Shown here piece by piece: positions 1 through 9,654 of a DNA stretch of 64,000 nt. Within the stretch, counting starts at the first letter, position 1. Each line of letters opens with the position of its first letter. Position numbers and translations under genes: made by a program. The stretch comes from Cercospora beticola (Eukaryota > Ascomycota > Dothideomycetes > Mycosphaerellales > Mycosphaerellaceae), in NCBI RefSeq assembly GCF_033473495.1, contig NC_088939.1:62001-126000 (forward strand). Direction: 5' to 3'. The notes beneath the pieces are model-generated. The model did not search any database and was not told the origin of the DNA. It saw only the letters and a program-made list of their open reading frames with translations.

Positions 1-25
1 CGCACGAATCATCGAAAACAAAAAC

Positions 26-763
26 ATGACTGCCAATCAAGAAATTGCCGAAGCCACCAGTGTGGCCACGATGCGTAGTCGTCTCCAGGACCTCCCACAA
101 GAACTCTACAATGAGATCTACGACTTTACCTTTACCGCCGACGCCAAGATCCGGGTCTCCATCTCGCTCGACTCGACCATGCCGTCGGCGGAATGGATCG
201 CCAAACGATACCCAAGCCACCTTGTTGGCGTCAATGAGCAACTTCCAGACCTATCTCGCGTTGATCGACACAGCCGCCAGAAATTCTTGAAATCCTACTT
301 CGGCAATCCAGACTCCATGTTCGTTGTATGTGGCTTCAAAGAGATACAGAACTGGGCTCTGCTTATGGACCCAGAAATGCTTGCGCTTCTTCCAAAGATT
401 TACTATCTTGGCTTCTTGACCGAGGGTCTGCGCGAGATTCTGCGGCAGCGTATCGACATAGAATTTGCGAATAAGGTGGAGAGCATCAGCCATCTGCGCT
501 TTCGAGAAGTTTTGGATGCTCGGGTCAAAAAGCACGAGGAGAGATCCGTTGCAGGCCAGCTTGGCGCTTCTGCCGTCCCTCGGCAAGCATTCGCTGGAGA
601 CGAGTATGGAAGGGAGACTTTCAATGTCAGAGGCGCCCCTCTGCGCCGCAATGGTAGACTGGTTCATCCGAACCCGAGAGCGCCCTCACTTCGAGCCAGA
701 AGAGCACTGCGCGATATCATCTTTCCTAGAGGGAGGCACGGAGGAAGCGACCCAAGACGCTGA
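26..763 (+). CDS. F-box/2EXR-like small protein, tandem paralogue 1
   Basis: Protein of 245 aa and first member of a tandem family running to 7.7 kb. Residues about 20-42 carry the family signature LPQELYNEIY followed by FTFTADAKIR. This resembles the start of F-box and 2EXR domains (LPxELxxxI), which usually act as protein-interaction modules; the function here is unknown. A second family block, LSRVDRHSRQKFLKSYFG, lies near residue 80. The start at 26 is the only ATG close before the signature and matches the N-terminal spacing of the paralogues. It differs from its neighbours: no GLE(K/E) block and no obvious 3' intron are seen, and the C-terminal 80 residues are arginine-rich and do not resemble the others, so the 3' end may be diverged or mis-modelled. 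Confidence 0.7.
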   Translation: MTANQEIAEATSVATMRSRLQDLPQELYNEIYDFTFTADAKIRVSISLDSTMPSAEWIAKRYPSHLVGVNEQLPDLSRVDRHSRQKFLKSYFGNPDSMFVVCGFKEIQNWALLMDPEMLALLPKIYYLGFLTEGLREILRQRIDIEFANKVESISHLRFREVLDARVKKHEERSVAGQLGASAVPRQAFAGDEYGRETFNVRGAPLRRNGRLVHPNPRAPSLRARRALRDIIFPRGRHGGSDPRR

Positions 764-1253
764 AGTTCAATTGAATGGCAGGATTGGCGATAATTACTAG
801 GCTATGGTTCGTTTTCTGCACCAGAGAGGTCTGAGAGACACTGCAGAGACTATGAGCGCAAGCGGTGCTCGGTGACAGGTAGAGTCATGACGAGATGGCT
901 TGCAGAAGATGAATTAATTATGAGTACGGTTCAGATGTGAGAGCTCAGGCCCTTTGCTCATCTCGACGTCCTCCTATAAGCGATTCCAAGAGACCCGGGA
1001 GCCCCAAACTCTTTCAACAACGCCAATGGTCAAATTCCCCGTCTCAGATTGCATTCCCAATACTATATAGTATATACCTGGTAGGGTTTTGTGAAAGGCA
1101 GTGAATCGTGCTGCTCACAAGAGTCACGTGGGTAGCTGCCGGTCTCTTCCTCTTTTTGTTGTCTTCAACACAACTGCCACTCAAAGTACGCGACGAGAGT
1201 GCGACATCTCCGTAACAACACACAAGCTCTGACTCCTCATCCCAAACCACGAC
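764..1253. other. Intergenic, 490 bp
   Basis: No gene seen. It holds the upstream region of paralogue 2, including a palindromic TATA-like tract (TACTATATAGTA) near 1061-1072, about 185 nt before the start. Confidence 0.4.
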
Positions 1254-1861
1254 ATGATGGCAGATGTACAAGCCGACAGCCTCGCGCTACGCGAACGACT
1301 CGAAAGCCTTCCCCAAGAGCTATACGACTACATATACAAGCTGACCTTCACCGCCGATTCTCGAGTCAGATGCCTTGCCCGAAAGAATCAACCGGAATGC
1401 GCGAGCTCGTTCTACACCCGATTCAGCTCACCCGATATCTCCTCGACGACCTTCGATGTGAAACCGTACCCGCGAGATCCCCTCTTCTCTGTCAGCCGAG
1501 TTAGCAGGAACCTCTATGCTGCGTCATACTTCAACCAGGTTGCCGTTGTATCATCCGCTGAAGACTTATTCGACACTGATCGCCTGGGAGAATTGCACGC
1601 GTTTCTCAACGTCCTGCCTGCTGAATACCTTCCGATGATTTCCACATTGCGACTTCATATCAAGAGACATCCTGATTGTGCTCAAAACCGATACCATCAA
1701 CTTCTTTGCCCGGAAGATAAGGAGGAGGCGAGAGAGCGCTGGGGCTCAGAGGTTGCGGACAAACTCGTGTGGATTTTTCTGGGCGGCAAAGAGGTAGGAT
1801 CATTAACTCTAACTGATGTTGCGTAGCCGCTGACATGTTTCTCTGACAGGTGTATTATTGA
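1254..1861 (+). CDS. F-box/2EXR-like small protein, tandem paralogue 2
   Basis: Starts with the family signature LPQELYDYIYKLTFTADSRVR near residue 18; block 2 is SVSRVSRNLYAASYF. Proposed exons are 1254-1793 and 1850-1861. The intron 1794-1849 (56 nt) has a GTAGGA donor, a CTGAC branch site and a GACAG acceptor, and joins GGKE to a three-residue tail (VYY) and stop. The same phase-0 position and 56-nt length recur in paralogue 3. A CTAAC branch and TAG at 1826 offer a 33-nt in-frame alternative that would open a further ~115 codons, but 33 nt is very short for a fungal intron. Closest by eye to paralogue 3. Function unknown. Confidence 0.65.
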
Positions 1862-2354
1862 CTGGACGCGAAAAAAGTACAAGAGAATGCTCAGGAGCTT
1901 TTCGATCTTTCCAGAGACCCTTAACGTCGTTGCATTCCCAGAGAAGAACAGAGCTACTCAGCACCTGCATGGAAGAGACACATTGGAGAACACGGATGTC
2001 CCAGGAGCATTGTGTTCATCACATAGGCTCATGGCACCTTCGAAGCTTTCCGCGGACGTCGGTGCATCCGCGGGCAGTCAAGATACAGATTTCTTCCTCG
2101 AGATGTGTGAGGAATGTAGATGCCTAGAGCGTTACAGACGGAAGCACGCAGGCTTAGGCAGCAGCAGCACTCCATAGTGGCTCAAAATATGCCCCAGGCA
2201 TGTGCCATTATCCCTTGCTTGGCCTGGTCATCTTATTTAACAAGTCAAAAGAAGGCTTTCCTCATCAGAACTGTACTACTGTGAGCATGTAGAAACCGTC
2301 ACATATCTTCCAACTCTAGGAGATCTTCTTCGCTGGGACTGCAGGCGCCTCAGT
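1862..2354. other. Intergenic, 493 bp, with an open frame at 1862-2177
   Basis: The frame downstream of paralogue 2 stays open to 2177 in a phase that does not join the preferred splice. It may be a former or alternative C-terminus. Nothing else is recognised. Confidence 0.3.
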
Positions 2355-2923
2355 ATGGCGCAAGAATCCCTCTTACTGCGTCGAAAGCTCCAACAACTGC
2401 CGCAGGAGCTCTACGACGACATTTACAATCTCACCTTCACCCCTGACTCCAAAATCCGATGCTTTGGGCACCCGAAGGACCGTCCTGATGCTGCCATGAA
2501 AGTCGCAGATCACTTCAGTTTGCACCTCACGTACCAATCTGCAGAAGTATACGACGTTACGCCGTTTTCGCGCGACAGCCTCTTTTATGTGAGTCGAGCG
2601 AGTAGACGTCAGTACGCCGCGTCTTTCTTCCAGTCCGTTATCATAAACGGAGTTGCTCATCTGAGCCCGTTTCTTGAGATACTGGATCCCGAGCATCGCC
2701 TATTGATTGGAAAACTACAAGTGGGCTGGGGTGGGCCTCTCAAAAGAACTGAAGAGCACTTGCGCCGCCTCAGAGCATGGAGGAAATGGAAGATCAGACA
2801 GCGCTGGGGCTACCAGATTACGGATAAGATCGTTTTCAATACGCTTGGGCATGAGGTATGTTTCTCGATCAGGCTTAATTATGAGACAGACTGACAAATC
2901 GTAATTTGCAGTTCACTGTCTGA
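2355..2923 (+). CDS. F-box/2EXR-like small protein, tandem paralogue 3
   Basis: Signature LPQELYDDIYNLTFTPDSKIR at residues about 15-35; second block YVSRASRRQYAASFF. Exons 2355-2855 and 2912-2923. The intron 2856-2911 (56 nt) has a GTATGT donor and a TTTGCAG acceptor, and the last exon encodes only FTV then stop. Intron length, phase and position match paralogue 2, and the flanking residues are similar (DKIVFNTLGHE against DKLVWIFLGGKE), so these two look like the most recent duplication in the cluster. Function unknown. Confidence 0.7.
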
Positions 2924-3435
2924 CACTTGGAACTGGGTGTTCGTTTCCTGGACTCAGATAGGGACCGCAGTGCATACTCGCCGTCTGAAAGAGTGCGAAA
3001 CGGGCGAACAGTACGCCCTCAAAGCGATCGCATCAGAGGCTCTTCTGTCCCCGAGATCATCGAAGGCTCTCAGTTGGCTTACACGGCCTCGAGCGTGCAT
3101 GTGCCGCAGGAAACTGGGTGTTTGGGAGACAGCAGTTCTTCTGCTGGCCATGTGCGCAGGGGGATCGTGCAAACATACAATTCGTGGACAGAACGTTGGA
3201 ATGGGACAGTTGGTGGTGTCATGTGAGAGCTGAAAAGTGTCTTGCCGGGCTGTGCAGCGAAGCTTAGCTTATGCAGGGCAGTGCATGTGAAGTGGGAATG
3301 AAGCAGCGCTTGTGGTGGTTGCCTTCCATTCACTTCTCTCAAAACTCGTTCATCATTGTCGCTTGACCCTACCTTCCGTGCCTAACCCTTCTTTGTCCAA
3401 CAACCATTAAGGAACATGGCCGGAAATCGAGCTCC
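2924..3435. promoter_or_regulatory. Intergenic with inverted GAAGTG/CACTTC element upstream of paralogue 4
   Basis: 512 bp without a supported gene. An inverted pair, GAAGTGGGAATGAA at 3289 and TTCCATTCACTTC ending near 3336, lies about 100 nt before the start of paralogue 4. The same arrangement precedes other members of the cluster. Confidence 0.4.
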
Positions 3436-4110
3436 ATGGCCTCCAACACGATCTCGCACACTGTCCAGGCGAAGAGTGATGAGGCGACGGACAGCAGCGA
3501 TGGCACCATTTCCCTCCGTAATAGCCTCGAGGGACTTCGGCAAGAACTGTACGACGAGATCTACCGGTTGACCTTCACTGCCGATGCAAAGGTTCGAGTC
3601 TACACTGACGAGCCGACGAACCTGCGCTATGCCATCGCCATGGAATACGCCCCTCATCCGATTTACGGACCTGGAGCCCCTCAACACAAGCACATGACCC
3701 GCGACGAACGTCCTCCTGCAAACCTTATGGCTGTGAGCCGTCGCAGTCGATTGCAATTCGCCAAATCCTTCTTTGGCCAGGATTCCATTATCGTCCTTTG
3801 TGGAGAGTACGGGGTCCGCGAGCTATACAAGTTCATTGCACCTGAGCATATGCCGCTATTGCGACTTTACGTTAGCGAGATCTTCGGCACCGACAACGGT
3901 GAAAAGTGGACGAGGATGACCTTGCACTACATACATCCATCTCCTCCTCCGGAGAGGATATTTCTTTCCGGCTTGGAGAAAGTAAGATGGCGAAAACCCA
4001 TTGTCAACTACTTTAGTAAAGCACTGCTAACACAGAACTAGGCTGTGAAGCTCGAGTTCGGGTTCGAGACAAATGATCCCTGTTCATCGAACTACCCAAA
4101 ACCAGCTTGA
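3436..4110 (+). CDS. F-box/2EXR-like small protein, tandem paralogue 4
   Basis: Signature LRQELYDEIYRLTFTADAKVR follows a 33-residue polar N-terminus. Further family blocks are LMAVSRRSRLQFAKSFFGQ, HMPLLRLYV and FLSGLEK. Exons 3436-3981 and 4042-4110. The intron 3982-4041 (60 nt) has a GTAAGA donor, a GCTAAC branch and an ACTAG acceptor. The last exon encodes a 22-residue tail starting AVKLEFGFETN, the longest in the family; the others have short (V/I/A)LK..F tails. The conserved phase-0 intron after GLEK supports this model. Function unknown. Confidence 0.75.
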
Positions 4111-4531
4111 GAGGTGGTTGTGATAGAGTGGATCCAGTGGCGTCTGCATGCGCGCGTACGAATGGAACAAACAAGTACGGTTCGAAGGGTTACACCGGAC
4201 AGAGCAGAGTTTAATACCACCTTCGGTATTCGTCGAGTCGCTCAGGAGGAAAACACTAATCGGGGCGGCGATGTGGTGCTGCAGTTGCGTGATGGTGCAT
4301 GAGACGTTGAGCGAATGATGCGCACGGACAGTAGTGGGCTACCAAGATCAGCCAATGCATAGGGCTGCGCGTAAAGTCGGAAGTGAAGCGGGTGAACGTT
4401 GCGTTTAAGCTTCAGATTTGCCTCCTTCACCACTTCCTCGAATTTGTGCACCTGACATCAAACCGTTTCCTCTCTCCTATACTCCATCAACCTCCATCGC
4501 CATCTGGCCACGCGGCCGAGCATCCGACTCA
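4111..4531. promoter_or_regulatory. Intergenic; inverted element upstream of the remnant paralogue
   Basis: No gene seen. GAAGTGAAGCGGGTGAAC near 4380 and CTTCACCACTTCC ending near 4437 form the same inverted arrangement found before paralogues 4, 7 and 8. Confidence 0.35.
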
Positions 4532-4738
4532 ATGGCTCCCAGAACAATGCCGCGGCGATGGGCGCCGACACTCCTCACCAAAATGCATTCCGATCATGTG
4601 CCGCTACTACGAGTCTACGTCAGGAACGCGATGGGCGACGAGGCCGATAAGGCACATGCGAAGCGAATCTGGTCGCATCTAGAAGGATGCTATCCGTATC
4701 ATCGTCCTCCAGCAGTGCATTTCTCAGGTCTGGAGTGA
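4532..4738 (+). pseudogene. Truncated remnant of the F-box/2EXR-like family
   Basis: Only the C-terminal half of the family is present. HVPLLRVYVRN (near 4594) and VHFSGLE align with HLPLLRLYVRG and LVFSGLEK of paralogue 7. The LPQELY signature and middle block are absent, and a short unrelated N-terminus starting MAPRTMPRRW takes their place. The frame stops (TGA) exactly where the others have a Lys/Glu codon and the intron donor, so the splice site and tail exon are lost. The promoter-side inverted element is still present upstream. The simplest reading is an internal deletion followed by decay. Confidence 0.7.
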
Positions 4739-5243
4739 GAGGAGGCGAGAGGAAGAGCATGCACAGAAGGATGGGCTATGGCAGCCTGTGGATCGCACCA
4801 TCGGCTCTGTGAGGCCGCAACCTGTCTCCTCCTCAGCCCGACTTGGCTTGTCGCGTGTGGCTTGACGCGACGCCTTCGGAAAAAGGGTGTCGGTAGGTGT
4901 GGAAGGAAGGTAGTGGTAAGGTGGAAGGTAAGGTAGTGTGCGACTACCATATGTAAATGCAGAGGTGGAAGTGGAAGTGACACCGGAACCGGCAAACCTT
5001 TTTTCAGAAGGAGCCTGAGAAGGAGGCAGCAACAAACGGTCATGCAGATCGTGCATGAGAACCGCATGAATTATGCCCCACCTTCTGCCTTCACTTGCGC
5101 CAGCTTCACGAGTTCAACTCGCTTTCTCCGCCCGCCGCGCGACCTTTTACTCCCCCCACAACACCACCCACCGAGGCAGTGTTACCGCACAAGACACCAC
5201 GCCGCCCCGCGCACTAGCGTCGAGAACGACGCCAACGAATGCC
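4739..5243. other. Intergenic, about 500 bp
   Basis: No supported gene. It contains G/A-rich repeats of AGGTGGAAGTGGAAGTGA near 4964 and CCTTCACTTGCG near 5088, a looser version of the cluster's inverted upstream element. An in-frame ATG at 5073 could extend paralogue 6 by 57 residues. Confidence 0.35.
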
Positions 5244-5865
5244 ATGTGCCCGCAGACCACGCCGCCGATGAACGAGGTGAAGAGCGCAGGAAGTTACACC
5301 ACCACCACCGAAGAAGACACTGCCGCCCTCCGTGATCATCGGGAGAACGTACCACAAGAGCTATACGACATGATCTATGACATGACTTTCACGGCGGAAC
5401 CAGAGGTTCGCGTGATCTACCCCGAAAATGTACGGCCAGTAGGAGATCAGGACCCAACCGGCAAACTCAAACCCGGACGCTCGATACACGTAAGTCGCAA
5501 TAAAGCATTCTCGCATCTCTTGCATGTCGATCGGAGGACTCGTGCCAGATATGCTCAGTCACACTTCGGACAATGGTCTCTCATTATTGTGTTCGGGATC
5601 GTCATGCTTGACCGGCTGGTGAAGGCAATGGACAAGAGACATGTGCTGTGGATGCGGTTGTACTTGAGAGACGAATCAGGAGGGTATGATGGAGAATACC
5701 AGGACCTCATCACACGACACGAGTCGAGCTTTGATTGTGTTCGACCATACGTGAGGTGTAGAGGCCTGGAAGAGGTGAGTTGATAGGCTTTGTGGTCAGA
5801 TCTAGACATGGGAGAAAGTTGACAAAGGAGAACAGATTCTGAAGCGCGACTTTGGTGGGCAGTAG
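5244..5865 (+). CDS. F-box/2EXR-like small protein, tandem paralogue 6
   Basis: Signature VPQELYDMIYDMTFTAEPEVR, second block LLHVDRRTRARYAQSHFGQ, third block HVLWMRLYLRD, then RGLEE before the intron. Exons 5244-5774 and 5836-5865. The intron 5775-5835 (61 nt) has a GTGAGT donor and an AACAG acceptor, and the tail exon encodes ILKRDFGGQ. The start at 5244 is preferred because it gives the same short Thr/Ser/Glu-rich leader as paralogues 4 and 7; an upstream in-frame ATG at 5073 would add an Ala/Arg-rich leader. Function unknown. Confidence 0.7.
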
Positions 5866-6133
5866 ACATCTGCCTGCATTGTACTGCAGCTTTTGAGGTG
5901 AGCGGTATGGCATCCTACGTGTACTCTGCGCTACTCGCGGTTGACAAGGAGATTGACGCAGAAGCCAGATCGGTCGCCACTGAACAGAGATGCGAGGTGA
6001 ATGAGGCAGCACGTGCCAATCGCCGTTCACTTCCTTCACCTTTGTCTCCAAGTCAAAATGACGATTGGTATTCGTTCATCCCCCAGCATTGAAGATTCCC
6101 ACACTCCCAACTCAGTCACAGCACAGTAACTCC
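5866..6133. promoter_or_regulatory. Upstream region of paralogue 7 with inverted element
   Basis: AGGTGAATGAGGCAGC at about 5994 and TTCACTTCCTTCACC ending near 6041 form the shared inverted element, about 93 nt before the start codon. Confidence 0.4.
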
Positions 6134-6730
6134 ATGTCACCCAGCATCATGTCGCCAACGAACCAAGCGAAGCACGAAGGAGAAGACACCACAGCTCTGC
6201 GCGAGCGACTCGAGGGCCTACCACAAGAGTTGTACAACGAGATTTACAACTGGACCTTCACCGCCGCCTCCAAAATCCGCTTTTTCTACGAGCTCCGCTT
6301 TCGCGAAGAAGAACCTTCGATCGAAGGTGCCGACTCCTCTATCGAAACGCGTATCGTCCGCAATCGACTGTTCTCTCACCTGATGCACGTCGACCGGGCA
6401 AGCCGAACGCAGTTCGCAAAATCCCATTTCGGCCAAGGAAGCATTCTGGTAACATTTGGCTGGAACGACCTTATTGAAGTCCTCCGCGCTGTGCAAGAAG
6501 ATCATCTGCCTCTGCTGCGGCTGTACGTCAGGGGAGAGCGATGTGATGAGCTCGATTCGTATCGTCAGCAATTGTTTACGCTTCGGTGTCAGCTGCGGGG
6601 CTTTGACACTGTTGAGCAAATACTGGTATTCTCGGGTCTGGAAAAGGTGAGTTCAGGGACAGCAACGTGGAAACATCACTGAATTGACACTGAAGTATAG
6701 GTTCTGAAGGATGAGTTCGATGGAAAGTAA
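6134..6730 (+). CDS. F-box/2EXR-like small protein, tandem paralogue 7
   Basis: The family blocks are all clear: LPQELYNEIYNWTFTAASKIR, LMHVDRASRTQFAKSHFGQ, HLPLLRLYVRG and VFSGLEK. Exons 6134-6646 and 6701-6730. The intron 6647-6700 (54 nt) has a GTGAGT donor and a GTATAG acceptor; the tail exon gives VLKDEFDGK, nearly the same as paralogue 6 (ILKRDFGGQ). ATG 6134 is the first in-frame ATG and leaves a 24-residue polar leader. Function unknown. Confidence 0.75.
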
Positions 6731-7062
6731 GATCATATCAGACTACTAGTGCTGCAGCTCGCAGAATGCTCGCAGTCATTTTGAGCTCGTTGCACATACT
6801 TTTTGAGACTAGGGACACAGAAGAAAAGCACCAGGAACTTCTTCAATACCGCCAGATCGCATAGCAGGAAATGCTGGCTGTTGTCACTAGCGTATCTGAT
6901 AAAAATTGTGCCGAAGTGAATAGCGCTTCATCACTCGCGAGGTCTCATTCACTTTGGACAGCTTCATTCTCTACTTATGATAAAGTAACAGGCCTTTACC
7001 ATACGGTCCCATCTCACTGACCCTCACAGCCCGAGGAACTTGCAAGTAGTACAGCTACCAAA
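6731..7062. promoter_or_regulatory. Upstream region of paralogue 8 with inverted element
   Basis: GAAGTGAATAGCGC at 6913 and TCATTCACTTTGG ending near 6957 form the inverted element, about 106 nt before the start codon. Confidence 0.4.
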
Positions 7063-7691
7063 ATGTCGCCAAACAAACCCACGACCATGTCTACATCAAA
7101 ACCTTCAAGAGCTTCAACACCCAACAGCACTCCAAACACTCCCACTTTTCACGATCGTGTACAGTCCCTCCCTCAAGAACTCTACGACGAAGTTTACTCC
7201 CTCACCTTCACCGCCAGCCCCTCAATCCACGTCTTCCACCTCTCCTACCTCTTCTCCACACCCCTCGCCAGCACGCTCAGTCCTTACTCCCAAAACCACA
7301 TAACCACGAACAACGCCTTTCCTAATCTCCTCCACGTCGACCGTCACAGCAGGAACAAGTATGCCAAATCATTCTACGGCGACCAGAAGTCAATTTTCAT
7401 CGTCTGCAGTACTATCATGCTCGAGAGTGTGATCGGCACGATGGATAGACAGCATGTAGAGATTTTGAAGAATGGGAACGGGAGGATTTTTCTGAGGGAT
7501 GTGATGGGTGAAGAGTATGATGAGGGTACGAGGAGGGATGTTGAGGGGATGACGCATGGAGTTTATGGGGAGGTGGAGGTGGTGTTGGAAGGGTTGGAAG
7601 AGGTAAGCTCTAACGTATAGTGCGGGTAACGGGTTGAGAGGGAATAGCTAACTGATATCGACAGGCACTAGAGGAGGATTTCAGACAGTAG
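7063..7691 (+). CDS. F-box/2EXR-like small protein, tandem paralogue 8
   Basis: Signature LPQELYDEVYSLTFTASPSIH and second block LLHVDRHSRNKYAKSFYG, ending EGLEE before the intron. Exons 7063-7602 and 7665-7691. The intron 7603-7664 (62 nt) has a GTAAGC donor, a GCTAAC branch and a CGACAG acceptor; the tail exon gives ALEEDFRQ. The N-terminal leader is Ser/Thr/Pro-rich. Last member of the cluster. Function unknown. Confidence 0.75.
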
Positions 7692-8113
7692 TCAGTTGTG
7701 TGAGACCTTTTTCTTCGTGGCGGTTTTGTGGAAGATGATGTTTGGCGATGCCGGTAATTACTTCTCGGCGAACTGAGTCTTGACGGCGGCGTAATTCTAA
7801 TATTACTGACCTTGGAAGATGGCGATGAATTGGAGCTGTGCGGCAGTGAACTAGCACGACAGCGATTGGAAAGCTGAGCAGCGCAAGCAATAGAAGCTGC
7901 AACGGTCTGTCAGCTGCAGTTTTATCAATGAGAGTCCGAACCAGAGCAGATGTTCTCAGCGCACAAAGAAACGGATAAAAGTTCAACGCTACTTCCACCC
8001 CATCTGTAACATCTACTTGTAACAAAATCTCTTCGATAATCTAGGTCCTCAATGTCACGAAGGTTGAGCTGTGACGACCTGTACCCAGTACCTCTCCACG
8101 ACTGGGCATACAT
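7692..8113. other. Intergenic, convergent 3' ends
   Basis: 422 bp between the convergent paralogue 8 and methyltransferase genes. I see no gene or repeat in it. Confidence 0.4.
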
Positions 8114-8764
8114 TTACTTCTTCCTCAGCACCACAAGTCGTGCCCGCACATTGAAAGCCTTCCTATAATCCGCCAATTCTGTGCTCAGAACATCCACCTG
8201 CCCCTCCTTTTCCAACCTCTCTACCTCAGCCTTAAACCCCTGCGGAATCCAAATATCATCAATAATCGTCACAGCCATAACCCCACCCTTCTTCAACACC
8301 CTCGTCAATTCCGACAGACCAGGTACAGGCCCGACGTGTCCGAGTGTGAAAGTTCCAACACAAGTCACAACATCATATTTATCGCTGGGCAAATCAATAG
8401 CCTTCGACATATCCACAGCCTTCAACTCCCTAAAAACCTTCGTCCGTTCCGCAACCCTCAACATCCCCTCGGACAAATCAATCCCATCAATAGTTCTCGC
8501 TCCAGCCTGATGTAAAGCCACAGCGCAAAGTCCCGTCCCCGTTCCAGCATCGAGACATTCGCCTTCGAGGTTTCCGCCGTGAGATTTGACTGCTGCGGCT
8601 GTGAGCATGGGTCCGACGTAGGCCTGTCCGGTGAGGACGTCGTCGTCGTAGGTTTCGGCCCATTCTTCGTAGAGGGCTTTGCATTCGGCTTCGGTGCCGG
8701 TTTTGAGTTTGTAGGCGGCTTCGAGGAAGCGGTTGTTGCCGGGGTCGGTGGCGATGGCGGCCAT
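8114..8764 (-). CDS. Class I SAM-dependent methyltransferase (METTL27/WBSCR27-like)
   Basis: Intronless, 216 aa. The SAM-binding motif I is CLDAGTGTGLCAVAL at about residue 69, followed by the acidic loop IDGIDLSEGML and a motif IV-like YDVVTCVGTFTLGHV. The N-terminal stretch (YEEWAETYDDDV) is typical of the Williams-Beuren methyltransferase 27 type, a soluble family with unknown substrate. The start at 8764 is chosen because it gives the usual short N-terminus; the open frame extends upstream without family resemblance. Substrate cannot be read from the sequence. Confidence 0.8.
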   Translation of the reverse strand: MAAIATDPGNNRFLEAAYKLKTGTEAECKALYEEWAETYDDDVLTGQAYVGPMLTAAAVKSHGGNLEGECLDAGTGTGLCAVALHQAGARTIDGIDLSEGMLRVAERTKVFRELKAVDMSKAIDLPSDKYDVVTCVGTFTLGHVGPVPGLSELTRVLKKGGVMAVTIIDDIWIPQGFKAEVERLEKEGQVDVLSTELADYRKAFNVRARLVVLRKK

Positions 8765-9654
8765 TTTTGTGAGCGTGAACAGGGTTGAGAGATTTGGTAG
8801 AGAAAGTGTGTGAGAGGTTTGGTAGAGAGCTGAGAAATTGAGAAAAATGCTCAGAAAGGTGTGTCTGTGGAAAAATGAAAATTGGAATTGTTCCCAGCGA
8901 ACATGCTGCCTATATGACCTACCTCCCTCAAGCATTGAATACCCCTCATCCATCATCCCGATCCGCAGCGGATAGCGTCAGTCGCGGACTATGGATACTC
9001 CCGGACGTCAAAGCCCCATACGTAGTGTCCTGTTGGCGTGTGGAGTTGAGTCGACTAGCCTGGGAAGCATGTTGATGCTAGCTTATTGCGGGTGGATTCG
9101 GTGGGGCATTGTCAAGCTCGAGGGGTGTCAGATTGCTGGGACCCTAACGTCTGCACATGAAAGCTGTGTGCGTCTGAACTTCGAGCACGCCATACCAGAT
9201 GGCGAGGTCTCCGAGGACAATTTGCGACGAGGCTTGGCGAGAATGACAGATTTTTCGAGCTGCTGAGATGCTGTGAGCCGAGCTTCCAGAGCTTCGCCCC
9301 CATAACAGCTTTGCCAGCTGCGCAAGCGAGCTTGGTTGAGCGGACCTCGCACATGCAGTACTTGCAACGCCCAGCTGCACGTAATTAGACGCTTGTGGAG
9401 GAAGCGAGTCATTGTCCCGTCCGATGGCTGTTTCTGTGCGCAGCCGGCAATTGGAATCGCAGCTGACACTTGTCGTTGTGGAATGGCGGCTCCGACGTAA
9501 GACAGCAGAGGAGGCTCTTATTCGCGCAGATGCATGATGATCGGGCGACCCTGGAAGTGCGAGCGTCCGGGAAGAGCTCATCGAGCGACGGCGGCGGACT
9601 TGTCCAGCAATTCATCCGTTCTTCCTCCCAGGCGTGTCGGGCTGGGAAGCGGCA
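8765..9654. other. Gene-free stretch, 890 bp
   Basis: Several overlapping open frames are present but none shows family motifs, splice structure or a signal peptide. It is the 5' side of the methyltransferase and the 3' side of the Rei1 gene. Confidence 0.4.

Noticed and set aside
251..667. Minus-strand open frame opposite paralogue 1
   Set aside because: It overlaps the sense gene with the family signature and shows no family resemblance itself.
4699..5067. Leu/Pro-rich minus-strand frames
   Set aside because: Low-complexity product of a G/A-rich intergenic tract; no splice or domain evidence.
8991..9581. Several overlapping frames on both strands
   Set aside because: Open by composition only; no motif, signal peptide or conserved splice site.
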